Assembly: GCA_015680685.1 (NCBI GenBank)
Contig: MNCI01004342.1
Coordinates: 123,714 to 187,713, forward strand
Source: Gnetum montanum
Taxonomy: Eukaryota; Streptophyta; Gnetopsida; Gnetales; Gnetaceae
Length of the DNA stretch: 64,000 nt
Reading direction: 5' to 3'
Below are positions 1 to 13,689 of the stretch, one piece after another. The notes under the pieces were generated by a model. It did no database searches. It had not been told where the DNA came from and worked only from the letters and a program-made list of their open reading frames with translations. Numbering within the stretch: position 1 is the stretch's first letter; each line of letters opens with the position of its first letter. Both the position numbers and the translations under genes were made by a program.

Positions 1-720
1 TATTTATAAGTAAATATAGGTAATGCATTAATGGGGATGCATTAATGCATTTGGTTGCATCAATAAGGATCCGTTGACAAGGATGCATTAATGTAGCTAA
101 GTTATAGCAAATATAATATAGAATCTATGATATAGTAGATGTGATATAGCATCTACAGGTTGTAGCCAACTGAAACACACTAACAGGCATGCTACAATAT
201 AGATGTGACAAAGTATCTATAATATAGCATTCACAATATCTCAAAAAATTGATACACTTGACAAAATGATGCTTCATCATGTTCCAATGACTTAGCTACC
301 TAATATATCAAGCCTCATTATATCCCCATGACTAACTAAAATCTCATCCTTGAGTTATATATAAATGGACAAAGTTCTATTACAAAAATTGTGGGGTAAC
401 CAAGACTAGATTAGTGACCATTACAAAATTAGAGTGCCACATTACACAATTTTATTTGAGTGGATGTATTACAAAATGAAAAAAATATTGGACAAACATC
501 AAAGTTTACAAAATTATAGAAGTCTTCAAAAATCTACCAAAGATGAATATTCTTATTGTCACTAATGGTGGTAGATTTTCCAACCTTGATTATTATGTTG
601 GTGCTTCCCTTTTTATGTAGAATGTTTTTAAAGAATGGGTTGAAATTTCTCCTCATCATCCCATGTGTCCAACAATCATGTGATGTTTGAGCTTTAATTC
701 TTGTATGTGACTTCGTTAGG
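1..720. other. Unassigned A+T-rich sequence
   Basis: No coding frame is convincing here. The first 100 bases repeat the word TGCATTAATG several times. Bases 340-700 are low-complexity intergenic-type sequence leading into the R1 repeat. Nothing identifies a function. Confidence 0.5.
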
Positions 721-1830
721 ATCCTGCACTATATTATACAAAACCATTAGGCTCATAATTACATGTAGTAGTGAGGTGTATAATGGGATGAGAAGGAACT
801 ATAGAGATTGGGACGTGAGGTACCTAACCATGTTTGAAATAGGTTCTTATATCAATTATGGTTAAAATGATCATCATACTTATTCATCCAATTTCAAACC
901 AAGTCCATACCATTAACAGTGGCCTTGCATTAATGTGCTTCTTCTTGCCTACCATCATGGGTCCATGACAACCACAAAGAATGAACATCACTCTAAAGAA
1001 AGAAGAAAAGAAAAGAAGGAATGAAGGAAGGGCCTTAGTTGGAGTGGTACCTTTAAGCATGGGTAACATGTCTTTCTAGCCCTATAACTAGTGCTTGTAG
1101 CTCATTATTATGTCTAAAGGATATGCTTTGAATTTCCATTGTTTTTTTTTTCTTTTTTTTATTTTCTCTTCTTTTTTTTTTTCATGAGAAACACACCATG
1201 TAAAGACATGCTTTTTGTTTGTTGGTCAACAATAGGAGTGATGATATGTTTCATGAGGAGTTGTAGGCCTTAAGAAGGAAGTCAATAAGAGAATCCAATA
1301 GATTCCTTTAAGGTCACACTCTTTTCCATTCCCACTTGGTCTTTGCCCCTTTCTTCAAGGCATAATGATCATTAGTTAATTTTAGTTTTCTGTAAGAAGA
1401 ATCATATTGCTTTCATGATAAAGATCTTTTATTTAGAGAGACTAGAGGGATGAATAATGTCATCTCACTACATTACATAATTATTTTCCAAATTGACTTG
1501 ATAGCATAAGATAAAAACCTAACCCATGACATTGACTTCTGCATCATTAATGGTAATATTATTAACAAAAACATACTAAAAATCCATCAAACATAAAGAA
1601 AATGACTCAAGAAAAGAAAAAATTATAAAGAAAAGAAAAATAAGAAGAAATGGAAAACATATTAAGAATTGAAAACCTTTGAAGAAGTAGGAAAATGATA
1701 AAAAATTATAAAACAAAAGTGAAAATGCACTTATTAATTCTTGATTCAAGATGGGACATCTCCACCACGACTAAACTCACGGACAAGCATTCAGAAAATG
1801 GACCACACATTCCCTTATTTATACATCATA
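721..1830 (-). repeat. R1 dispersed repeat, copy 1 (LTR or leader of a gypsy element)
   Basis: Read on the minus strand, this stretch matches, with much divergence, the blocks at about 29.2-30.4 kb (same strand) and 34.5-35.1 kb (opposite strand). Shared words include the track around 1036-1078 (GGGTAACATGTCTTTCTAGCC on plus), CATAATGATCATTAGTT near 1365, and a long poly-T/poly-A tract at 1141-1180. A TATAAATAAGG-type box on minus lies near 1815-1830, and a conserved 15-mer (minus AGTCGTGGTGGAGAT) at 1758-1772. This suits an LTR-retrotransposon end. The exact boundaries and the LTR-versus-leader assignment are inference. Confidence 0.6.
1758..1772 (-). other. Conserved 15-mer AGTC(A/G)TGGNGGAGAT, copy 1
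   Basis: The minus-strand word AGTCGTGGTGGAGAT recurs with one or two changes at 16523-16537 and 28533-28547. Its purine-rich core and placement at repeat edges suggest a polypurine tract or primer-binding-site junction of the R1 element family. Which of the two cannot be decided from these copies. Confidence 0.45.
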
Positions 1831-2079
1831 AATTTTTCATTTATCATTTTAGTGATTTGAGTTTTGACTTGGTAGAACATTTAATATTGATGATAATCAA
1901 GCTTTGATCATTTGGAGACATACCTTTAGTTGGACTAAAATGTGTTTTCTTTTTAGAGAGTTCAAAAATGTTCTCTTTTTGATTTTATATCTTAGTTCTT
2001 AGGTCTCCTTATTTAACATCTTCTTTTGATGTATAGTCAGAGTGTAAGATGTCTTCTAGGATTTACATCATGTCCTATT

Positions 2080-5000
2080 GTTATGGCATCCCACCAAACT
2101 TTATGAAGTTATGGGAAAATAGGTGTTTTGTTAAGTTGGACCCTTCAATATAATTATGGATTTACATGGAATCCGACCACTGTAAAGGTAGTCTCGTTAT
2201 ATGAGGTACACAACTGATTACTAATAATACTTGTAACACTCAAATGCATGTGTTCTAAAATTTCATAAATAAAATTTAAAAAGAAACCTTAAGGTTTCTT
2301 TACCTCTTTTAATCTTGCACTTAATTTTCTTTAACCGAAATTAATCAAACTTACAAAATTTTTGAAAAATTATCCATATATCTTGCAATATACCAAAACA
2401 TATTTTTAAATTATTTATATATTAGAAATTAATCAAACTAAAGAAAGTTTTGAAAAATTATTCATATACCTCACAAACTAAATATCAAAAATATTTAAAC
2501 AAGAAAATTTATTTTAATTTCAAGTAGTAACTTTTCAAGAAATTCAAAATTGTAAAACAATAAATATTTTTACTTTAAAAAATTTATCATAAATGAAACT
2601 CAAAGACAAAACTTGTAAATAGTTTTTAAATTATTCATATATTATAAATTAATCAAACTTAAAGTCTTTTTAAAAAATTGTTCATAAATCTTGTAATAAA
2701 AAATTGTTCATAAATCTTGCAATATATCAAAAAAACTTTTAAACTATTCATATATTATAAATTAATTAAACTTATAATTTTTTTTTAAATTATTAATATA
2801 TCTTGCAAATATCAGAAATATTTAAATGGAAAAATCTTATATCTTACAATACATTAGAAATATTTAAACGAAAAAATTTATTTTTTAAAAAAATTAAAAA
2901 TTCACCCTTTCTACACCCTCAAACTTATATCTTACAATATAATAGAATTAATTAAACGAATTTTAAAAAATAAAAAATAAAAAATTCACTCTTTCTACAA
3001 CCTCATAATGTCTATCACTATCTTTTCAAGACATTCAAAGTTGTAAAACAATAAACATTTTTACTTTAAAAAAATTATCATAAATGAAACTCAAAGACAA
3101 AACTTGCAAGAATTTTTTTAATTATTCATATATCTTCCAATATATCAAAACATTTTTTAAATTATTCATATATTATAAATTAATCAAACTTACAAACTTT
3201 TTGAAAAATTATTCATATATCTTGCAATATCTCAGAAATATTTAAACAAAAAAATTAATCTTTTAAAAAATTTAAAAATTCACCCATTCTACACCCGCAC
3301 AATGTCTATCACCTTTATTTTTTGGGTGCTTTATATTTGTGTAGAATAAAAATTTCTTCAAAATTCTCTTTCTTTCCTTCTTTTAAGTACCTTCCACATA
3401 TTTGTTACTGATGTTTATCCTCTGTGCAGATATGGGATAGTAGCTCTTAGAACATATAGATGTAGAGATAGTTAACAAGTGTTGATTTTTAGAGCTCGTT
3501 GAGCTGCACTTGCTAGCTAATCTCCCTTAATTCAAAGCTTTAAATCAATGTTTAAGTTGCTTTATGAATTTATTTGTGGACCTATTTTAGGGTGATGGCA
3601 TCTTTAATCATGGTGTCTATTATGCTTGCAACAAGTTTCAAAGCTAATCTTTCATCTTTATCTTGTTGCAGGAATTTTCTAAGGTGTATTATTTTTATTT
3701 CATCTTTTGCCATGCCTTACCTAGCATATGTGCTATTGATGTAGCATCCCACCAAACTTTATTGAGTTATAGAAAATAGTGTTTCATTTGCAACCTTCAA
3801 CATAATTATGGATTTACATGGAATCCCACCACTGCAAACTCATGCAAGGCCACTCCCTTTAGGTACACAATACTTGAACCCTCAAATCCATGTATTTTGA
3901 ATTTTCTTAAATAAAATTTTAAAAATTTCATTATAATCTTTTGTTAATGATTTCTTTTTTGCTTGTTAAATGAGAAAGTCTTACACTTAATATTCTTTAA
4001 CCTAAATTAATCAAACTTACCAACATTTTTAAAAAAATATTCATATATCTTGCAATATATCAAAACAATTTTTCTAAATTATTCATATATTAGAAATTAA
4101 TCAAACTTACAAGCTTTTTTGAAAAATTATTCATATAACTTGCAAACTATATATCAGAAATATTTAAACGGTAAACTTTATTTTTAATTTAAATTAGTAA
4201 TTTTTCAAGACATTCAAAATTGTAAAATAATAAATATTTTTACTTTTAAAAAATTGCACATTTTTACTTTAAAAAAATTATTGTAAATGAAACTCACATA
4301 CAAAACTTGCAAACATTTTTTAAATTATTCATATATTAGAAATTAATCAAACTTATAAACTTTTTAAAAAAATCTTCATATATCTTGCAATATATCAAAA
4401 CATTTTTAAATTATTCATATATAATAAATTAATCAAAATTATTCATATATCTTACAATATATCAAAAATATTTAAATAAAAAAAATTAATTTTTAAAAGA
4501 ATTCCAAAATTCACCCTTTCTACACCCTCATAATGTTTATCACTTTTATTTTTTGGGTGCTTTATATCTTTGACGTTTTTTCTTATGTCTCAATAAGATA
4601 TATATGGTTTGCAGTTTGCAGCTGATTATAATTATAATTAGTTATGATCATACAATAGACCATGTGAAGGCACCGATATTTATTGCTCCAGATTTTTGTG
4701 CAGAATGCAATTTTCCTCAAAATTCTCTTTATTTCTTTCTTTTAGGTAGCTGATAGATATTTGTTTACACTCATGCATGTTACTGGTTTTTACGTAGCTC
4801 TTGAAAGTTATGGATGTAAAAATAATTAACAAGCATTGATTTTTGAACCTCATTGAGTTGCACTTGCTAACGAATCTCCCTTAATTCAAAGCTTTAAATC
4901 ACTTTTTATGTAATTCAAAGCTTTAAATCACTTTTTACGTTACTTTCATGACTTTATTTGTTTATTTGTTGGCCAGTTTTACCATGATGGCATCTTTAAT

Positions 5001-8000
5001 GGTGGTGTTTGTTGTGGTTGCAAAAGTTTCTTAGAAATTTTCTAAGCTGTATTATTTTTATCTCATCTTAGGGGATGCCTTGCCTATTTGTCATGTGCTA
5101 TCCATATAACATCCCACCAGACGTTATTTAGTTATGTAAATTTTCTAAGCTGTATTATTTTTATCTCATCTTTTGCAATGCCTTGCCTAGCATGTGCTAT
5201 GGAATCCCACCAAACTTTATTGAGTTATGAAAAAGTGTTCATTTTAAGTTAGAGCCTTCAACATAATTATGGATTTACATGGAATCCCACCACTGCAAAC
5301 TTCTTCAAGGCCACTCTCTTTATACAAGGTACACAATACTTGTAACCCTCAAAATCTGAATTTTTGTAAATAAAATTTTTAAAAATAACCTAAAGGTTTC
5401 TTTACATTCTTTTGTTAATGCTTTCTTTTCTGTTTGTGAAATGAGAAAGTCTTGCACTTAATTTTCTTTAACCTGAATTAATTAAACTTATAAACATTTT
5501 TGAAAAATATTCATATATCTTGCAATATATCAACACATTTTTTTAAAATTATTCGTATATTAGAAATTAATCAAACTTACAAACTTTTTGAAAAATTATA
5601 CATATAATTTGTAAACTATATATAAGGTAAAATTTAGTTTTAATTTAAATTAGTAATCTTTCAAGATATTCAAAATTGTAAAATAATAAGTATTTTTACT
5701 TTTAAAAAATTACACATTTTTACTTTAAAAAAAATATCATAAATGAAACTCATTGACAAAACTTGCAAACATTTTTTAAATTATTCATATATCAGAAATT
5801 AATTAAAGTTACAATATTTTTGAAAAATTATTTATATTTATATATCTTATAATATATCAAAACATTTTTTTAAAATTATTCATATATTATAAATTAATAA
5901 AACTTACAAACTTTTTGAAAAATTATTTATATATCTTGCAATACATCAAAAATATTTAAACAAAAAATTTAAAATTCATCCTTTCTGCACATTCAAACTT
6001 ATATCTTACAAAAATAACTAAATGGAAAATTTTATTTTGAAAAAAAATAAAAATTCACCATTTATAGACCCTCACAATGTCTATCAATAATGCTTCAAGA
6101 CATTTAAAATTGTAAAACAATAAATATTTTTACTTTAAAAATATTATCTTAAATGAAACTTATAGACAAAACTTGCAAACATGTTTTAAATTATTAATAT
6201 ATTAGAAATTAATCAAACTTACAAACTTTTTGAAAATTTATTCATATATCTTACAATATATGAAAACATTTCTTAAATTATTGATATATCATAAATTAAT
6301 CAAACTTACAAATTTTTTGAAAAATTATTCATATATCTTGCAATATATTAGAAATATTTAAATAGAAAAATGAATTTTAAAAAAATTAAAAATTCACCCA
6401 TTCTACACCCTCACAATGTCTATCACTTTTATTTTTTTGGGTATGTCTCAAAAAATGAGACATATATGGTTTGTAGCTAATTATAACTAATGATAGACAA
6501 TGGCTAGAGTAGATATTTACCGCTATTTGTGCAAAATGCAAATTTCTTCAAAATTCTCTTTCTTTCCTTCTTTCAGGTATTTGATAGATATTTGTTTGCT
6601 AGCATTCTTGGCATACACATGTTACTAATTTTTAGTCGTTGCATTGGGATAACATATGGATGTAGAGATAGTTAACAAGTGTTGATTTTCCAACCTCGTT
6701 GAGGAGCACTTGCTAGCTAATCTCCCTTAATTCAAAGCTTTAAATCACTTTTTAAGTTGCTTCATGACTTTATTTGTAGGCTTGTTTATCTTTAGTCATG
6801 GTGTTTATTGTGCTTCCAAAAGTTTGAAAGCTAATCTTTCATCTCTATCTTCTTGAAGCTGCATTATTTTTATCTCATCTTCTACCATGCCTTGCCTATT
6901 TGGCATGTGCTTTATTGAGTTATGGAAAATAGTGTTTTGTTTTAAGTTAGAGCCTTGAACATAATTATAGATTTACATGGAATCTGACTGTTGCAAACTC
7001 CTTCACAACCACTCCCTTTATACATGGTACACAATATTTGTAACCCTCAAATCCATGTATTTTGAATTTTCATAAATTTAATTTTAAAAAATAACCTAAA
7101 AGTTTCTTTACTTTCTTTGTTAATGCTTTCTTTTCTCCTAAAAGCCTTGCACTTAATATTCTTTAATCTAAATTAATCAAACTTACAAGCATTTTAAAAA
7201 CATATTCATATATCTTGCAATATATCAAAACATTTTTTAAAATTTTTCATATATTATAAATTAATCAAACTTACAAATTTTTTGAAAAATTAATCATGTA
7301 ACTTGCAAACTATATATTAGAAATATTTAAACTGTAAAATTTATTTTTAATTTAAACTAGTAATTTTTCAAGACATTCAAAATTGTAAAATAATAAATAT
7401 TTTTACTTTTAAAAAATTACACATTTTTACTTTTCATATATTAGAAATTAATCATAGTTACCAACGTTTTGAACAATTATTCATATATTTTGCAATATAT
7501 CAAAACATTTTTTAAATTATCCATATATTATAAATTAATCAAACTTACAAACTTTTTGAAAAATTATTCAAAAATATTTTTTAAAAAATTTAAAAATTCA
7601 CCCTTTCTACACCCTCAAACTTATATCTTAGAATATATCATAAACAATTAAATGGAAAATTTTATCTTGAATAAAAATAAAAAATTCACCATTTCTACAC
7701 CCTCATAATGTCTATCAAACATTCAAAATTGTAAAACAGTAAACATTTTTACTTTAAAAAATTATCATAAATGAAACTCATAGACAAAACTTGCAAATTT
7801 TTTTAAAATTATTCATGTGAAACTCATAGACAAAACTTGCAAATTTTTTTTAAATTATTCATGTATTAGAAATTACTTTGACAAACTTTTTGAAAAATTA
7901 TTCATATATCTTGCAATATATTAGAAATATTTAAACAGAAAAAAATTGTTTTTAATTTTTCAAATATCTTGCCATATATTAGAAATATTTAAAAGGAAAA

Positions 8001-10170
8001 AATTATTTTAAAAAAAATTTAAAAATTCACCCTTTCTACACCCTCACAATGTCTATCACTTTTATGACCGTATAATAGACCATGTGCTATGTGCTATAGT
8101 AGATATTTACTGATCCAAATGCAAATTTCTTCAAAATTCTTTTCTTTGCATTTTTTAAGTACCTAATAGATATTTGTTTGCTAGCATTCTTGGCATGTCA
8201 ATGTTATTGGTTTTTAGCCACTGTGCAAATATGGATAGTAGCTCTTGGATTGTATGGATGTATAACAAGCATTGATTTTCCTAGCTACAAATCTCCCTTA
8301 ATTCAGAGCTTTAAATCACTTTTTACATTTTTACCATGATGGCATCTTTAATCGTGGTGTTTGTTGTGCTTGCAACAACTTTGAAAGCTAATCTTTCATC
8401 TATATTCATATATCTTGCAATATATCAAAACATTTTTAAAAATTATTCATATATTATAGATTAATCAAAGTTGCAAACTATTTGAAAAATTATTTATATA
8501 TATTGCAATATATCCAAAATATTTAAACGGAAAGAATTATTTTAAAAAATTAAAAATTCACCCCTTATACACCCTCAAAACTTATGTCTTACAATAGATT
8601 AGAAATAATAAAACAAAAAATTTATTTTAAAAAAAAATTAAAAATTCACCTTTTTCTACATCCTCACCTCACAATGTCTATAGTATCGTGTCAAGACATT
8701 CAAAATTGTAAAACAATAAACATTTTTACTTAAAAAAAATTATCATACATGAAGCTTAGTGATAGAACTTGTAAACATTTTTTAAATTATTCATATATTA
8801 GAAATTAATCAAACTTGGAAACATTTTGAAAAATTATCCATATATTTTCCAATGTATCAATACATTTTTGTTAAATTATTCATATGTTACAAATTAATCA
8901 AACTTACAAATGTTTTGTAAAATTATTCATATATCTTCCAAAAAAATTTAAATGGAAAATTTTACTTTTTTTAAAAAATTAAAAATTCACCCTTTATACA
9001 CCCTCAAAACTTATATCTTACAATATATCAAAAATAATTAAACAAAAAAATGTAATTTTTTTAAAATAAAAATTTGCCCTTTCTACACCCTAACAATGTC
9101 TATCACTAACTTTTAAGACATTCAAAATTGTAAACAATATATTATTCATATATTAGAAATTAATCAAATTATTCATATATTAGAAATTTTTTTTAAAATT
9201 ATTCATATATTAGAAATTAAATTATTCATATATTAGAAATTAAATTTTTTTAAATTATTCATCTATTAGAAATTATTTTTTTTTAAAATTTTTTTAAGAG
9301 AAAACTTGTAATTTTTTTAAAATTATTCATATATTAGAAATTAATCAAACTCACAAAATTTTTAAAAAATTATTCATATATGGTGCAATATATTAATTTT
9401 TTTTTAAAAATTATTCATATATTATAAATTAATCAAACGTACAACCTTTTAAAAATTATTCATATATCTTATATTGGAAAAATTTACAAACTTACAAACT
9501 TATATTTTACAATAGAAAAATTTATTTTTTTAAAAAAATTTCTACATCACAGTAACTGTTTAAGACATTCAAAATTGTAAAATAATAAACATTTTTATTT
9601 TAAAAAAATTATCATAAATGAAACTCACTGACAAAACTTACACATATTCTTTATATTATTCATATATTAAATATTAATCAAACTTACAAAATTTTTGAAA
9701 AATTATTCATATATCTTGCAATATATCAAAACATTTTTTAAATTATTCATATATTATAAATTAATCAAAATTATTCAAAAATTATTAATATATTTTGCAA
9801 TATATCAAAAATATTTAAATAGAAAAAAATTATATTTTACAATATATTAGAAATATTTAAATGAAAAAATTTATTTTTTTTAAAAAAATTAAAAATTCAC
9901 TCTTTTAAATTTTTTTAAATTATTCATATATTATAAATTAATCAAACTTATTGAAAAATTATTAATATATCTTGCAATATATCAAAAATATTTAAATAGA
10001 AAAAAATTATATCTTACAATATATTAGAAATATTTAAATGAAAAAATTTATTTTAAAAAAAATTAAAAATTCACTCTTTCTACCAAAATTTAAAAAAAAT
10101 AATTAAAATTTCACCCCTTTCAACATCCTCACAATGTTACTTTTATTTTTGGGTTCTTTATACCTCTAAG
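2080..10170. repeat. A+T-rich tandem array with ~87-bp repeat and ~1.5-1.7-kb higher-order unit
   Basis: The block is built from a diverged dimer of about 47+40 bp. Both halves begin AAATTATTCATATAT. One continues with TAGAAATTAATCAAACTTAC, the other with CTTGCAATATATCAAAACA. These dimers alternate with a more complex segment of several hundred bp that recurs along the array. It carries ATTCAAAGCTTTAAATCAC (near 3530, 4880, 6730, 8300), GAATTTTCTAAG...CCATGCCTTGCC, and ATAATTATGGATTTACATGG (near 2148, 3810, 5262, 6958). Spacing of the last marker is about 1.66, 1.45 and 1.70 kb. Short internal duplications occur, for example near 9140-9275 and 9780-10060. No open frame of note exists. Two further units lie at 42.06-43.56 kb. 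Confidence 0.85.
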
Positions 10171-10449
10171 ACATATGTGGTTACTAGCTAATTATAATTA
10201 TATACAAGATTGCACTTCCTCTCCAAAATTCCCTCACAAGCTTAAGCTCTTGATGTTAATTTATTCCTCTTTTTGATGACCTCTCACCTTCCTTTGGCAT
10301 TTTAAATTCATATATATGAAAATTGTAATTTTCCTTTGAATTTTTTTGCCACAATGTTTTGCTAGAATGTTGAAGAGTTACAAGTGAGACGTCTTTAGTG
10401 GCATCTTAAATCCCAAAAACATCTTAACTTCTAAGGAAAATTTGGAAGA

Positions 10450-10552
10450 TGTAACAAATTAGGGTGATATACATCTTAACTAAAGCCTAAAATATCATAA
10501 TGTAACAAATTAGGGTGATATACATTTAGTATCATCCCAATTCTCATGATAT
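10450..10552. repeat. 51-bp direct duplication
   Basis: The word GTAACAAATTAGGGTGATAT occurs at 10451 and again at 10502, giving a two-copy tandem duplication. It lies between the A+T-rich array and the LTR-like segment. Confidence 0.7.
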
Positions 10553-10674
10553 ATTGAAATTGATAAAAATTGTATGAAGAAAGAAGAGCTATGAAATATT
10601 CCATAAAAATCAAAGTATAGAGGAAATGAGGGAAGAAAAATTTAAAAGGATAGAAGGAAACATAAAAAAGAGAG

Positions 10675-11755
10675 AACATGAAAGAGGAGGAACAACAATA
10701 CAAGTCAATGTGGGTTCCCAATGCAACATTACAGGAATCTCTTACTTGGAATCACTCAAGAGCATGTAAGAGCATAAGTATCCACTCTCACACATGTTGG
10801 GATCACTCAAAAGCCAAATGTCTTATGGAAAACCATTGGGATCACATGAGCTACCCAACACCACCTAACCTCTACTTAATCTCCTTATTATGATGTAATT
10901 TGTAGCCACATTACTGGCTAATCATACTCCACCCATAAATCAAGTAACACAATCACAATTGAGATAACCACACTTCAAAAGCTATATAAGAAAGTGTGTG
11001 GCCAATTTATCAACAACTCAATCTAATCCAAGAGAGCATTTTGTCAAGAGAAGAAGATAAGGGAGAGTGGAGAGAGTCAAGAGAGGAGAAAACTCATCAA
11101 GAGGGACAATGTGCTCTTAAGCATTTCCACTTCCAATTATGATTTCATATAAGAGACTATAAAGAACTCCTCCACCATTTTGGAGTAGAGTCAAGAGTGT
11201 CATATGCACCTTCTCAAGAGTCATTGTCTTGATGCATCATTTCATTTATGCTAGTAATAGATGATTATGATTTGCCTCCATTTATATGTTGTTTACTCTC
11301 TTAAGTTTCAATATTTTGATGCTCTTTGTCTATATTAGAATGTTATTTGAATAGGTCTCTCATGGTTGCCAACATAGAAAGAAAAACAAAATAGTAGTTT
11401 CATCAATTTTAGCATATCATTTTTTTCATCTACTTCATCTTTATTTCATTATCTCAAGCATATCAACATTTCAAACCTATTAAGATATTATAAAAACCAC
11501 AATAAAGAAGCCTAAAAATCCAAGCCCCAGAGAGTCATGACTCTCTTAGAATGATCTCAAGTCTAGTTGTCCCAATTTGAATGGTTTAAACTTGGTCAAG
11601 GATGATGGTAGGGGAACCCTCTCTTCCCTTACTTATTCATCATTGTTTTTGAATTACTAGATGTGTATCCCTTTGATATTTATATTTAGAACTTCCTTCC
11701 ATGATAGGGGTGTATTCAAAGTATGCTAACTAATGAGTTATGATTTACTTGGCTA
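10675..11755 (+). mobile_element. LTR-like segment of a copia-type element
   Basis: A plus-strand TATA box (TATATAAG, 10983-10990) is followed by a transcribed-region-like stretch. At 11756 comes TGGTATCAGA, the first ten bases of the usual plant initiator-methionine tRNA primer-binding site. This is the order expected of a 5' LTR. The start is not defined, no second copy was found in the window, and no copia gag follows, so this is a relic. The 18-bp palindrome at 11529-11546 lies inside. Confidence 0.45.
10983..10990 (+). promoter_or_regulatory. TATA box of LTR-like segment
   Basis: TATATAAG sits in GC-richer surroundings than the flanking array, about 770 bp before a methionine-tRNA-type primer-binding site. 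It is probably the U3 promoter of an old LTR. Confidence 0.4.
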
Positions 11756-11767
11756 TGGTATCAGATA
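11756..11767 (+). other. Primer-binding site, tRNA-Met type (degenerate)
   Basis: The bases TGGTATCAGATA match the first ten positions of TGGTATCAGAGC, the complement of the plant initiator tRNA 3' end used by most copia elements. Confidence 0.5.
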
Positions 11768-11989
11768 CTTGATATCAAGCCCCTAGATGCTTTATTGAAT
11801 ATCCGATATTGGGGGCAGGGTTTGGGTAATAGTTTTGCATTAGTTTTTTATAGTTTTGTCAATAGAGTAGATGAGCTCTTGTGGTTTTATTTCGTAATCT
11901 TATAGAACCATCAATGAGTGCCCACAAAGTGGATCTGAGTTAGTTGTATGGAGTCTTATTCGAGTGGCAATGTACTTGGACATATTCCA

Positions 11990-12545
11990 TGAATGGTAAT
12001 AAGATCAAGATTGATTCTTATTCATTGCAGCACTTTGACTTATATTAGATTTACTTTCCATGCAATTTACTTTTCATGTACTTAGTTAATATTTACATTT
12101 TCATGCATGTTAATTAATTAAGCACATAAGTACACTCACTTCGAGCATGCATATGAATATTGGTAATCCTAGCAATGCTTAATGTTTGGTAACCTAGTAG
12201 CATTATATGTGTTCAGGATGTGCATGGGAAGTGGGATTGGATACTTATGTTATGGTAGTTGATCATTAATTAGCAATTAGATTAGTTGAATTGATTATAA
12301 ATTGAGTTTTAACCTATTGTTAATCATTGAACAATAAAATATAAAATAATAAAAATCATATGCCTCACTCTAGACTAAACCATACGTGCAAAGCTACCAC
12401 TAGTTCAAGTGGGAAGATAGTGAACTACAATTAAGGCATAGCGATCTAGATGCCACAACTAGTCCCATCCATGGAATTCAATCGGATCGTATGTGAACAT
12501 TTGTGATTCGTATGGTTAAGCATAGGGGTACCTCACCGCTCATCA
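11990..12545 (+). mobile_element. Second copy of the element-A LTR (3' part)
   Basis: This segment aligns by eye with 35.69-36.26 kb. Shared words in the same order include ATTAAT, ACATAAGTAC, GGTAATCCTA/AGTAATCCTA, TTCA(G/A)GATGTGCA, AAATATAAAA and the terminal GCTCATCA. At 36257 the LTR is followed by a tRNA-Asp-type site. Here the following bases (CTAACACTACC) no longer resemble one. It is a solo or truncated LTR of the same family, more decayed than the copy attached to element A. Confidence 0.65.
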
Positions 12546-13590
12546 CTAACACTACCATGATCATCAAATATTCCTCTATCATGGAAGCCTAACAACTCAA
12601 AATTTTCCTTACCTATTCATGCACATGTATGGCCTTAAATTCAACTAGAAAAAGTTGATTATATATGAGGTTAGACATCCAACTAATTGTATTTACAAAA
12701 TTATTTGTTTGCTTAGGGAAAAGCTTTTATGAATTTCTAATATTGACCTTAGGACATATTTACTTGTTTCATAGGAGCAAGTACCTTGCCAGGAAATGAA
12801 GATATCAATTTGCATTGTTGGCATGATGCAAATTCACTACCAAAGAACATAGCCACTCTGATATAGTTCGATGCTTTATAATTGATCTCCATGAAAGTGT
12901 TTGGTGAAAATCGATATACCCAAATAATAATATTTTTCCAATTATAATTAAACTTCTTTGGTATAAATGGGAAAGCTTAATGTTAATATGGAAATCGAAT
13001 ACTAGGAGAAATCCACATCAAATTGAAACCATTTTTAAAAGCTTTTCCATTTGTAAATTACCAAAAGAAGATTTGTTGAACATTGTGGTAATTATCAACC
13101 ATTGGAGTCCATTGATGGATTGTTGAAGTTACTACATAATAGAAACAACAAGGTGGGTCACAAATTAGGTGAAGCATTCCTTGTAATCTTTTGTTATCTC
13201 TACTAATATTATATGATTTCAATTTGATTTAATCATTCAATTTCCATCCTTGAACTTGAGATTAGAAGTTAGGGTGAAATTTATGATATTACTTATCAGT
13301 GACAATCATAAGTGTTAGATTTTAATTGGATTTGGATCTAACCATTTATTGTCTTGATGATCTCTTTAACTTTGAATTGTTCCTCCATGGATACGACTAG
13401 TGGATTAGTCATAGATGAGGTGACATCTCTACAATGAAGGTAAATAAGCACCAAACTTTGGTAAGCTTATTAATGCTATATAGCAAGGCTGTAAGGTCAT
13501 GTTATGCGGTAGCACAATCTAGTTGTGTAATGGCATGGCTGGCTAGCTATGATGGTTAACATTAGCCTACCCTAATATGTAGGATGGGCA
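12546..13590. other. Unassigned sequence
   Basis: No coding frame, repeat or element domain was recognised. The stretch follows an LTR end and may be decayed leader sequence of the same element, but nothing shows that. Confidence 0.4.
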
Positions 13591-13595
13591 AAAAA

Positions 13596-13621
13596 TATTA
13601 TATTATATTATATTATATTAT
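13596..13621. repeat. (TATTA)n microsatellite
   Basis: About five tandem copies of a 5-bp TATTA/ATATT unit. It directly precedes the SINE-like segment. Confidence 0.85.
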
Positions 13622-13689
13622 GTTTCTTTAAATTAAATAATAATTATAAAAATTTAAATATATTTATGTGTTTTTATGAACAACTAGGG

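Noticed and set aside
7469-7651. ORF inside the A+T-rich array
   Set aside because: Pure repeat-derived Lys/Tyr/Ile-rich translation with no start context or conservation.
2080-10170. CRISPR-like or replication-origin iteron array
   Set aside because: Repeats are diverged, adjacent without unique spacers, and set in a plant nuclear context. No associated genes are present.
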